Assembly (NCBI GenBank): GCA_936450465.1
Contig: OW388290.1
Coordinates: 23,549,457 to 23,613,456 of the forward strand
DNA from: Gibbula magus
Taxonomy: Eukaryota; Mollusca; Gastropoda; Trochida; Trochidae
DNA length: 64,000 nucleotides
Direction: 5' to 3'
Every line of letters starts with the position of its first letter. Position 1 is the stretch's first letter. A program made the position numbers and the translations under genes. Positions 1-40,049 of the stretch are shown one piece after another. Below the pieces are notes generated by a model. The model saw only the letters and a program-made list of their open reading frames with translations, ran no database searches and had not been told where the DNA came from.

Positions 1-190
1 CAGCTTGATTTAAGTTATTATTGTAATCACCAAATCAACATATTGTATGATAGTCAAATGGTTCTAATTGTTCTTTGGCTGAATATTATTGTCATTACTA
101 ATTAATGCAGATTGCAGCATGATTTAAGTTATTATTGTAATCACCAAATCAACATATTGCATGATAGTCAAATGGTTATAATTGCTCGTC
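1..190. repeat. Two-copy tandem repeat, period about 114 bp
   Basis: The segment from CAGCTTGATTTAAGTTATTA recurs at 115 with few changes and stays similar to about 190. Intronic; the left end is cut by the window edge. Confidence 0.8.
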
Positions 191-364
191 AAAGACATAA
201 CATACTTGAAAAACAAATGAGCAATAATAAATCCTTTTTATATATATATCTGAAGTTTACTTTTAGAACAGTTAATTAAAATGCACTAAATGAAGAGATG
301 CAGAGACCTTTAACACTGATCAGTATATTTATTTAGCCACTAATTTGAACACTTGACCCTCCAG

Positions 365-29665
<29,301 letters not shown>

Positions 29666-31721
29666 AGAAAAGTAACAACTTACACTGTACTTGAAATATG
29701 ACCAGCTGTCAAGAACAAATAAAAGGATGTTACGGTAGTCAAGAACAAAAGCATGATGCTAAACCACAGTCACAAAGATGAAGATGAGACTGTGAAGGAC
29801 TCTAAGCTAACCAACGGAGAGAACCAGTGTTAGTCTAGTCTCTGTGTAGACAGTAGACAGGTCATTGTCATCACAGAAACTTCTCGTTTAACTTGCCATA
29901 TAAGTCAGTGCCTCCGTATGTTGTCAACAATTCGGCACTGATATCTTACGAGCAGAGGCATCAGAATCAACGTAGTCTTCAGATGATGTTTTCCAATGAG
30001 GAAATCATGTTTTTGTGACAAGATCATTTAAAGGCTGCAGTAACGACTCAGACTTTCTTTGAAGGAAAAACGTATTGAACCCGTCATCTTTTTAGCGGCT
30101 GAAACAATTTTCATTAAAAATTGTCATCATCATCAATTTGGATGAGTTCATTAGAATGTGTTTGTCGAAAAACATTTTTGGTCGGGATCAGTTTGGATTT
30201 ACCTTTGGCCTTTGTTTTACAAAGACATGTTTTGTAGTCAACATTTATTTAAGCTACAACCATCAGTACTTTACTTTCCATAAAATCAATCTATTCAACG
30301 AATATTTTGTGACCAGATTTTTCTCTGTTTGAGAGGTGAAGTGGTGAGGTTTGTACGAAGGTGGTGTCAACATGCTGAGTGATTACAATCCCTCTTTATG
30401 TATGGTTATTTTGTTAACGAAACAATGTGCAATCGATGAAAACAACGTTGAATAATTTCATTGTATTAGCTTTAAGCACTCATTCATTATAACGTGGTTC
30501 CAGTTTCTGCTTGATCATAACTCATTGATTGAAACGTGGCTTTGGATTGGTTTTGCATCACTGATCATGTCAGTGACTAACAATTGTTATGTTTTTATCG
30601 TTTGTGCTTTCAGTAACATTCATCAGTGACCTTATAAAAAGGTGAAAATTCCAGCATTAGCAAAAAGTAGGCAAATAATTCTGTATCAAGTTTTATAGAA
30701 TTGAAATGATGTTAGCAGTTTTGTGTTTATGTTATAGAATCTCAAAGTTTGCATTATTGCAATATTTGATAGATTAGATTTAAATCTGAGATTGCTAATT
30801 ATGGACGAAGAGACGGACGTGTCCTTGCAGGGTGACGCTGATATTGAAATCAGTGATCAAAGTTTTGAAGAGAACCACTGTTTCGAAGAGTAGTTGATCT
30901 ACTTACTAAGTTGGAGCTGATCTAGTATGTTTAGTGGTTTAGCAAAATTGTAAGGACAAGGTGTATTTAGTAGGGGTGAAACGGTGCACTCGAGCTTTGG
31001 TTCAATACGTATTGCGTTACAACAACCTCTGTTCGGTACATTTTCAGTTCTGTTTAGAACCAAGAATGTCACAAGAAAAATTATTTTTTGAAAATAAAGT
31101 CTACTGAACATAAAACTGGGAAAACTGAAAATATAAATGTAAGTTTATGAAATTGATAACATGTAATATGGTATGTGGTGCAAACCGAAAATACACTTTG
31201 ACGCAGGGTAGACCAAACCAAAAGCAAAATACTGCGGCTCAACTAATGTAGTTGTGAACTGTTTCACCCCTCACATTTGGTGTCTCAAGCTGAGTAAGAG
31301 GAAGCAAACAGCAAAATCTGGATTTATATGAATGTATAGAATTTATTAGGCTCATGTTGGTTACAGATTGTATCTTCTCACAACCTCAAAATATGAAAGA
31401 TAAAGAAATTTGTTCATATGGATATGAATAGCGTAACTAGCTATAGAGATAGGTATGTTTTGTGTGCAGTACAGTATGTCACTCATGGAGCTGCACTCAT
31501 CAAAAGTATTCTAGACATTTCATGTATGATCAGGTCTTTATAGAGCCTAGCTAGTTATGTTATAGTGAACTATAGTTATTGAGCTATGTACAACAAGTAA
31601 ATACTGTCCTGGCTTGCTCATATATCGATCATCATGACAATTTAGATTACACAAATGTTTATTTTCAGAATTGAAAAATAGAAGTTTAGATCATCCTTAG
31701 GGTCTTTTTAACCCTCTACGA

Positions 31722-31990
31722 GGAGGGGGCTGGATAGTGTAGTGGTTCGGATAAGGAGTCCAGGGTTCGAATCCTGCCAGGGACTCAACAATTTAGTATG
31801 TTGTAGAGAACTGTTCTACTTGCATTTTGACTTGCGTGCAATGCTACTTCGAATTTCAGTGCAGATCCACCCAAGGTTTGCTTCATAGCCAATGTTAGGT
31901 TTCACAGCAATGCATTATAGGCTTCTCCCTGCAATAATACTAGCGACTATGATATATGTGAAATACTCTTGAAAGCTACATTAAATACCA
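31722..31990 (+). repeat. tRNA-headed SINE, nearly full length
   Basis: A box-A-like TAGTGTAGTGGTTCGG and box-B-like GGGTTCGAATCCTGCC head, then the family body (GAGAACTGTTCTAC, GCAATGC, AATTTCAGTG, CAATGCATTA, CTCCCTGCAATAATACTAGC, GTGAAATACTCTTGAAAGC). Confidence 0.85.
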
Positions 31991-32221
31991 AAACACTTCA
32001 TTTGGCACAGGTAGCAGAAAGCTAGCACAAATAAATAGTTCAATGTATGTCAACATAGAGGGAATGTCTTATTCGAGTATAGACAAAGACAAACATCGAA
32101 ATGTTTAAATGAATATAGTATATCAAAGAGACTTGTAAACCTACATAGGTTTGATTAAGTAATAATGCCATGGATAGGAATGAAATATAAGGAGACGATA
32201 GGAAATATTTTAAATATAATA

Positions 32222-32345
32222 GATACAGATGACACAAATGGTGTACACAAAATATCAGCTGCTTTCACCCGCGAGGGGGAGAGTGGTTGATAGCAAGCTG
32301 ATATTTTTGGTATACACCCACTTTTATCAATCGTGTATCTATTTC
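32222..32345. repeat. Palindromic MITE-like element
   Basis: Left tip ATAGATACAGATGACAC and GTGTACACAAAATATCAGC, right arm GCTGATATTTTTGGTATACAC and CGTGTATCTAT: inverted arms about 50 bp long around a short centre. Confidence 0.75.
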
Positions 32346-34469
32346 AAATAGTAAATGGGTACCCAATGTCATATTCATCCATTGTGACGACTAGCGCCAA
32401 CCTTGAGAAAATATCTGATGATATTTTTGTAATGTCACCTTTTAAAGATACAGAATTTATCATTGCAAAAAATCAAAGGAAAATAAACTGCCCATTGGAT
32501 AAGAAATAAGTAACCTGTAAACTTACAGAGATGTTGAGAATATATGATATTACTATGGTATATTGATACAGTATGCCTGTGTTATAGTTCCCTGTATGTT
32601 ATAACATTGTTTACATAACAAGACATTCCAGTCATATTCCATTCAGTAAGTTCAACTTTGTTTTCCGCACTGCAAACATTGGAGCTCCAATATTGTTTTC
32701 TGCCAAAGTTTGCTTTATTTACTTATGTTAATAAACAAAATATTTTATTTATTGATGACGATTATTTATGTATTAGTATTGACAAACAGTAAAATAATTC
32801 CTACCAATGGCCATTTTTGACCGCAATATGAATATATTTATATTCTTATATATTTTCGTCGAGAGTTTGCAATATTTTTAAAATAGGGAAAGAATTAATT
32901 ATTTCAAATGGAATCAAATTTTGTCAATATTTTTTGGAAAAAAATTCTTTGCAACTGTATTCAATGATTCAGTGCTATATCTTTTCATTTGCCAGTTTGC
33001 AATATTATTTCATTCCATAGATCAAAATCTTTGTTGAGAAAAAAATTGTTGAATATTAGATGAATTGTTTTACGAACAATGAGTGAGGTTAGCTCCACAA
33101 GCCAACCAGTCTGTAAAAGTACAAGGCACTGTGCAATATAGATCTTGTAAATACTGTTTCCATTTTGTTTGTAAATAGCCTTCTCAGTGTTACCATGGTT
33201 ACGAGAAAGTTTACGTTGATGTTTTCACGGGCCAAATTTTGAGCGTTTGTTACTGAATTGTATATACTAGGTATTTGTAGAATGAAACAACAGCTTTGAT
33301 TCATAGACAGAATAGTGCAGACATACTAGTGCTCGACCGTTGTCTGCATTTTGTTGCCAAGCTTTGGTGTTAAAGCATCAATGTGCTTATGTTTTCTTTA
33401 TGAAAGTTTGGTCAATTTATATTAACAAAACCATTTTATTTTTGTGAATTTTTTATGAATTTTTGTGGATATATTAATGAATTAACAGAAACATGTCATT
33501 GATTGAGGTGAAATAATGTAATGATTTATTGTTTGTACTATGAACTTCAATTATTTGAATTTAATATAAGTTAAAATTAATAAGAAAGTTAATTTCGGAT
33601 TCTTGCATAAAAAGGAGGGACAGAAATATCATATAAGGGAATACAATGATGATATTTGTCAGTCAATAAAGAATCTAAAATGATAACTATTCTGTTTCAG
33701 GGCCTCCTCATAAATTTTACAGGCCCCATAACCAGGATAGTTATCGTTTTAGGTTTTTCTTAAGTTTGTCGGGCAGTAGATGTTAGGAAAATGGAATACA
33801 TTCCATGACATATTAATAAGCGTGTTCAATATGCGAATTGATAATCACATCTTTAAAGTTTTTACAATTGCCTACCTTTCTTAAAACTTTTTTTCTCCAA
33901 TGATCAAAATATATATGATAATTTTAAAAAAGCATTCTTTTACCTTGAAATCTATACTATTATTTGTCAAGAAGTATTTAGCTTCACCAAGAGTCTACAA
34001 TTATTACCAACTCGAGATTTTCAAAGCTCTCTCAATACTGAGATAGTCATCAAATTACACTAATTTACAGTGTCGAAAGAGTTAAGAGTCTTGGTGGTAC
34101 GAGAGCTTTAGAAATATGACCGTAAGCATTTATGGTAAATTTGTATCTAGAAATGAGCAATATAGGACTCTATTTATATTATATGAAAAGATACGCTTTC
34201 TTTCAATCTCCCAGGTGTCAAATGTCAATTCCGGACCCAACTTTTCAATGGTTTTTTAAAGCAATGATTGTCATTAGTGTTAATGAATGAAACATACAAC
34301 TATCTTAGTACTAAGCTAGTTTATAAAATCTACTATCTTGGTGATATTTAGTTTTAAGAAATCTTGGTCCTCACCTGTTTTGTTACCTCATACAAGCACA
34401 ATAGAAAGAGTTACTCCCCTTGTGATGTAGTGCGACTAGACTCCTATACTCAGTAGTGTAGTATCATAT

Positions 34470-34932
34470 ATCCTGTAATAGGGGTCGGGCCTCAAATAGT
34501 AGCGGAGCCTTTAATATTGGCCCGTTTTATATTACATCAATGATTACTCCCCACTAGATATATTTCTGTTTAAATGTTTCCAGACACTTAAGAGGGTTAT
34601 ACTACCATATGAAATCCGGCTTACATCAAATAGCGTGGAGTGTTTCTTGGTCTCAGAAATTTGAGTTAGTTAACTTTTTATCACCGATATTGGTAAACTT
34701 AAAAATAAGATAAGGGCCAGCCTCAAATAGAGCCGGACCTCAAATAAATACCAGGGCCCTTATTCTCGAAATGTTCGTAGCCTTAAAAATTCATAACTTT
34801 GGTCGTAGCCCATGTGTTAAGAATGGGCTTAGAAGGTCGTAGGGCTACAAACCTTTTGAGAATAAGGGCCCTGGTGTAAGAGCCCTTAATGTTAATAAGG
34901 GCTCCAGCCCCTATAAGAGGAAATACGGTATC
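34470..34932. repeat. Degenerate palindromic element with a nested MITE
   Basis: The outer arms (CCTGTAATAGGGGTCGGGCC on the left; CCAGCCCCTATAAGAGG and TACGGTA on the right) are imperfect inverses. A clear MITE sits inside at 34751-34873. Confidence 0.5.
34751..34873. repeat. MITE with CCAGGGCCCTTATTCTC inverted ends
   Basis: Left CCAGGGCCCTTATTCTCGAA, right TTGAGAATAAGGGCCCTGG. The inner TTCGTAGCC and GGGCTACAA are also inverted. Confidence 0.85.
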
Positions 34933-37203
34933 ATGTATCCCCTGAACCTCCAACAGAGATTATGTACCAAGGCTCTTTCATGTATTAAGTTATTATGTGC
35001 TGTATTATAATCACAATCCAAAACATTCTTTCTTCATCCACCTCATTCATAAATCAAACAATTTTATCAAATTATTTGAAAAATTTAAACATAAGTATTT
35101 TTGAGAATTTAAATGATACATTGTGTAATATGATAAAATATATGAATATTTAAAAGTTATTTTCAAATCAAATTTTTTTCTTTTTACAAAACTGCAGTAC
35201 TTTGTTAATAAATGACTAGTTTCCATAGTTGTTGATGTGAACGTGCAATTTTGTTCAGGAAGTTGTTTAAGTATTATCTGAGCTATTCATTGTGTCAATG
35301 TGATACGTTTTGCATCAGTTATTTTGTGTTACCTCCTCTATCGAGAGTCAGGCACTAGGTCTTGCTATGCAAGAAGTACTTGTAGGTGATGTGCGAGTGT
35401 TAGATCTTGCAGTACTGCATTTATTGTGAATAGACCATCTTTATGTGATAACCATCAGGTTTGTAGATCTTGGTAGGATTGGTTGTTGAAGTGTGTATGA
35501 TATCTAGTAAAATTATATATTATAATTATTATATATTATTGTGGACAAAGATTTTGAAACTCCCTTACGCTAAGATAGTCATAAATACACATTGACATTG
35601 CGTTACGACTATCCCAATACTAAGATGGTTTCGATAATCTAGGTCCAGGATCTAACTGAAATTAAATTTCTTTAATAATTAATAAAATTGGGAATATCAA
35701 TGAATACACATTTCAGACATCATGATCATTTTCTCTGTAGATGAAAGTTAAAATGTTGGTAAATCATTCTTTCATTTTATGATCATGATATGATCTTCAG
35801 ACAGCTATAGGTTCATCTTTATGGAATTTGGAGAATCATTTTGAATTTCAAAGAGATTCATCTGTTCATGTTATGATTTTCTGGTCAGTTTGTATATATG
35901 CTGACAAAGATATACACAAATCAAAAGTATCATATTTGTGAAATATGAGCAATTTCAACCATTCTTTAAATAGGTGGAATTCTTAATGAAATTTGCAGAA
36001 TAAAAATGTATTTATAAAATTGTGAGTTTGAAGTGAAATAGTGAAAATTGATGGTGTTAATTACTAGATGTCGCATTCCATTCACCCAGTGTTGTTTTTA
36101 TAGTTAGATATTGAAGAATCTACTGCGAGCACTCCAAATGTAGCTTTTGTCCAGTGGATATAGTGTATGGTCATTGATAACCATGTGATATGCATGTACC
36201 AGCATTTATGTAGAGGTAATCAACCAATGAGAAACCAGCAAGTTGTACATGTCCAATCAGATTGATTCATTTGTACATTGTGTAGATTCCAGTGAGTGTT
36301 ACATCATGTTGATAAGTTGTGTATATTTCCTGAAACAGACAGTGTTTATATTGTCTTGATTGTGTACAATTGTGGGTTATATGATTTGTTTAATCATCTT
36401 CATAACCACTCTTCACGAATAGCCTTTCAATCTTTCTCTTCAATGGTAAGGGTAGTGCATGGTTATGCATTTTTTTGAAGGGGTGATGTAATTTTGTTTG
36501 AAAATGAATTTCTATAAAAATATGAAATTTGTTTCTGAAAAAAAAGGATAAATTTAGTAAGATGTGAAATGGTCTGTGAAAGTATTGTAAGAGGAGAATT
36601 AAGATTGAGTTAATTAAGTAGCAGTGTAATAGTAACACTTGGATAGACCAGACAAATTAATGTCATCACAATCGTCTCCATATTCAATGCACTACTATGA
36701 TTATAGATAAATATTTAATGTTTGTTAGAAAATAAACAATGACTAGTCACTCTTGTGATATTGTAGTTAGATCTCCTGTTTAATTGTGATTTCAAAGCTT
36801 CTCAAATCATGTTTATTTTGAAATTTGGAATCTGTATTAAAGAATATTTTCATGTTTTATCAAGATCTGAAAAATCAACCTCAAAAGTGAAAATTACTGG
36901 TAAGAAAATTTTGGAGGCATAGAAACATGTGTAGAAGTTTATGCAAGTAAATTTAGGTTAAAAGTAGTCAATTGTGTAGGTTTATGAATAAAATGCATTA
37001 CTTGTGACTGTATCACGTATCTACTGAAGTAAGAACACGACCATGTTGATCAATGTGTGTAGACTCAGTGGTGCACAGTCAGTGAGAGTTATCCCCCCTG
37101 ATAGCTAGTTGAGCTGTAGATGTCTCCACCTGACCATGTACAGAATCTAGGATCATGTCTCTCTCGTTTGTATATGTATTGTCTTCATGCATAATAGCAT
37201 GCT

Positions 37204-37209
37204 AATAAA
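37204..37209 (+). terminator. Candidate distal polyadenylation signal of WDFY3
   Basis: AATAAA followed by an A-rich run, at the end of a long stretch that lacks tandem arrays and just before the SINE at 37299. Confidence 0.3.
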
Positions 37210-37298
37210 AAAACTACACAGTTACACTGCATTCTGTCCTTGATTGATCTGGGGGGAAACCCTCAGTGGAGTTGAAGTGGTCTGTGTCCTTGTATGAG

Positions 37299-37513
37299 TG
37301 GGCGGGATAGTGCAGTGGTTAGCGTGTTCGGCTTCGGATCAAGAGGTCCGGGGTTCGAATCCCGCCAGGGGCACGGCAACTTTGTCTGCAGTAGAGAACT
37401 GTTCTACACTCTGTAAGGTTTGGGTGCAATGCTACACTGAATTTCAGCGTAGTATCACCTGTGGTTTGCTAGTTCCAGCCGATGCTCGCAGGTTTCACCG
37501 CAATGCATAGCCA
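37299..37513 (+). repeat. tRNA-headed SINE, 5' part interrupted by a tandem array
   Basis: The head GGCGGGATAGTGCAGTGGTT with box-B-like GGGGTTCGAATCCCGCC, then AGAGAACTGTTCTACAC, GGTTTGGGTGCAATGCTACA, CTAGTTCCAGCCGATGCTCG and CACCGCAATGCATAG. The next family segment (CTCCCTGCAATAATA in other copies) is absent, and a 168-169 bp array starts instead. The family tail returns at 38047. Confidence 0.9.
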
Positions 37514-38046
37514 CATGGAAACCGGAAACACTGGAAACGAACCTGTCTCTGAACAAAGTCCAAATTCGAGTTTGTATGGAAACGAAAAAAAAAAAAAAAA
37601 AAGGCACCACTTCAGTTTGTGGGTAATACACATGCAAAGTTTCAGGAAGATATGATGAACGGTTTTGGAGCTGTACTACGGAAACGACCCTGTCTCTGAC
37701 AAAGTCCAAATTCAACAAGTTTCTATGTAAAGGAAAATAAAAAAGAGTTCAGAAATCTGAAAATATCAAAAGGCACCACTTCAGTTAGTTGGTAATACAC
37801 TTGCAAAGTTTCAGGAAGATATGATGAACGGTTTTGGAGCTGTGCTCCAGAAATGAACCTGTCTCTGAACAAAGTCCAAATTCAAGTTTCTATGGAAACG
37901 ACCAAAAATAAAATTTTCAGAAATCTGAAAATATCAAAAGGCACCTCTTCAGTTGATGGGTAATATACATGGAAAGTTTCAGAAAGATATCATGAACGGT
38001 TTTCGAGTTCTGCTCCGGAAACGAAATGATTACGGACGGACAGACG
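37514..38046. repeat. 168-169 bp tandem array (family 2)
   Basis: GGCACCACTTCAG-type unit starts at 37603, 37772 and 37940 (periods 169 and 168), with CGGTTTTGGAGCTGT and AGTTTCAGGAAGATATGATG in each unit. An A18 run lies at about 37585. The array ends ACGGACGGACAGACGG at 38033-38046, next to the SINE tail. Confidence 0.88.
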
Positions 38047-38085
38047 GCGTTAAACCCCAACTCACCTCACCTCACCTCAATACCC
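38047..38085 (+). repeat. SINE tail after the array
   Basis: CGTTAAACCCCAACTCACC followed by (CTCAC)n. It is the inverse of GAGTTGGGGTTTTACGCCG, which begins the minus-strand copy at 62607. Confidence 0.75.
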
Positions 38086-38111
38086 TCAAGCCTAACAACT
38101 GACTGGATCTG

Positions 38112-38212
38112 AAACAGTTTCTGAGAAAAGCTATCCCCGTTGAAGATACCTGAAACAGAGTCGAAAAAATGGAACAAGAGCAATAACTCTGGCAAAAATT
38201 ATTTGCCCGCAT
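38112..38212 (-). repeat. Solitary relic of the family-1 169-bp unit
   Basis: AACAGTTTCTGAGAAAAGCT ... ACAGAGTCGAAAAAATGGAA ... GAGCAATAACTCTGGCAAAA is the reverse complement of parts of the 19.3-20.3 kb unit (TTATTGCCCTTGTTCCG, GACTCTGTTCATGGTATC, CAGCTTTTCTCAGAAACTG). Confidence 0.85.
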
Positions 38213-38487
38213 CACTACACCATACACTTGATCCTGTGCGCAGGAGCAGTGTACGCCAGTCACATGATGAGTTTACGCTCCTTGATTGAATCAAGTCACT
38301 TCCGTCTCACCCAACTATTTCATTCATTCATTGTAACATTGTAAACCTCAGCTATCTATCTTTTTCCCTTGATAATTGGATGTCACTTTTCATGATACAT
38401 CTTTATGATTCTCAACTCCCTGAGGATCATAGAGCTTGTGCAGCCATGAGGCACACCGAGTTAATGTCACTTGCAAATCCTTACGAG

Positions 38488-38733
38488 GTGCCCATTCACA
38501 GCCATCTTCCCAATGCAAGGCATAAGTCTCTATTACTGGCTGATTTTGGCCTTGCAGTATTTCCTCAAGAAATCTGTGTTTAGAAATCCAGGCCCGCTAT
38601 GCATTTCTGGTGCAGCGATTCACTATCTTGACACAACAAAGCAAGGGAAATACTGCAAGGGTTAAATCAGCCAGTAATGCAGACTGGCAAGAGTTATGCC
38701 TTGTGTTTGGAAGTTGATTCACAGCTGGGTGAA
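38488..38733. repeat. Foldback/MITE element, copy 1
   Basis: Left arm CAATGCAAGGCATAAG, TTACTGGCTGATTTTGG, TTGCAGTATTTCC. Right arm GGAAATACTGCAAGGG, TCAGCCAGTAATGCAG, GTTATGCCTTGTG. The outer parts CCCATTCACAGC and GATTCACAGCTGGGTGAAAT also pair. Confidence 0.85.
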
Positions 38734-39680
38734 ATGGGACAGATATAGTCTCAGCATTTTGTCCAAGTTTAATGTACCTTGCTATTTCCACAGGTAGGTG
38801 TCTGTACGTATTCATATTGGCACCATCATTCACGGATTCGTGGGTTCTTTTAAGTGCATAGGGTTATGTACTGTACACTAGGTGTTGTGACAACACTGAA
38901 AGAGTATGCATACAATGTTGACTCCCAAGGTTTTTTTTTGCAAATTTTGTTTTCTCAAATTTGCTATTTATTATTTAAGTTTATGCAATATATTGTTATG
39001 ATAGAGAGTAAAACATCTCATTACACGACCTGTTAAGTCCTATCCACAGAAAACGGTTATCTGTATTCGTTGAAATTGGTGGCACGTATAAAGCGACAAT
39101 GGTGTGGAACTCTTGTGTGTGAGAGGTAGATTTGAAGGTCTCGTGGGAATTTGAGAGTTGCAACAGCAAGATGGTTGACCATTCTATCATATTGAAAACT
39201 CTACTTTGAGTGTTTAGGCATTGCTACATCAGTAAGATCAGCGGCCATTTTATTGTCAACACATTTAAATGGCCCATCATAGGGAAATGGACCCGCATGG
39301 CTTAACCAATCAATGTACATTCATTTTAAAACTCTTTTGATTGATTCAAGAGTATTATTTAGCCATTGGTAACATGTATTTACCTTTTTCGTGAGATCAC
39401 TTTATTTCAGTAAGAACGGCCTGCTACGGGCCTTTAACACCAGGTCACAGGTGGGCTTGTTACCATGCCACCATGTTCCCTAATGTTGTTTTCAGGTAGA
39501 AACGACTTATTGGCGTATTTTGAGGTGAATTTTGATGCTGTATGTTAACAATAAAATCATGTTTGATGATTTGATAAGAAAGGTAAGTGCATGCATTGAC
39601 TCGACCATTCTGTTGTTAAATCAAACACAACCTGCATGAATCAAATGTACAACAGACACTGAAGATGAGTCTAACATAAC

Positions 39681-39686
39681 TTTATT
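39681..39686 (-). terminator. Candidate polyadenylation signal of the tetraspanin
   Basis: TTTATT on the plus strand is AATAAA on the minus strand. It is one of several candidates in the 4.5 kb downstream of the tetraspanin stop at 44122. If used, the 3' UTR would be long. Confidence 0.3.
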
Positions 39687-39880
39687 AAGAAAGAACACAA
39701 ACATACGATACAACAACCTATGACAGCTTCAGCTAACAGTAATACTCCCTGCACAGTTATCGGATCTGTATATCTATATAAGTATAGCTCGGTCCACCAC
39801 TTTACAAGGCCTTGGTTCTCTCCCCTTGAATCTATTCTCTGCCGTTGGAAGGTACAGATCAGATACCAACTCAAAACTAT

Positions 39881-40036
39881 ACAAACTGGTTTTGGTTTCC
39901 AGTTTGATGAAACTATACAAACTGGTTTTGGTTTCCAGTTTGATGAAACTATACAAACTGGTTTTGGTTTCCAGTTTGATGAAACTATACAAACTGGTTT
40001 TGGTTTCCAGTTTAATGAAACTATTCAAACTGGTTT
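39881..40036. repeat. 36-bp tandem repeat, about 4.3 copies
   Basis: The unit AAACTATACAAACTGGTTTT plus GGTTTCCAGTTTGATG repeats with period 36. The last units carry single changes. Because 36 is a multiple of 3, several frames stay open through it, which gives chance ORFs on both strands. Confidence 0.9.
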
Positions 40037-40049
40037 GGGATTTCTAACT

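Larger units (their letters stand above)
29666..37230 (+). other. Probable WDFY3 3' UTR and downstream sequence; no gene seen
   Basis: 7.5 kb of AT-rich sequence without convincing coding potential. AATAAA occurs at 29718, 31093 and 37204. The last lies 26 bp before the end of the stretch and could end a very long 3' UTR. The stretch contains a tRNA-headed SINE at 31722 and palindromic elements at 32222 and 34751. Transcript extent cannot be decided from sequence alone. Confidence 0.4.

Noticed and set aside
37299..37370. Possible tRNA gene (good A and B boxes)
   Set aside because: The same head is followed by the same long body in at least four other copies in the window, so it is the 5' part of a SINE and not a tRNA gene.
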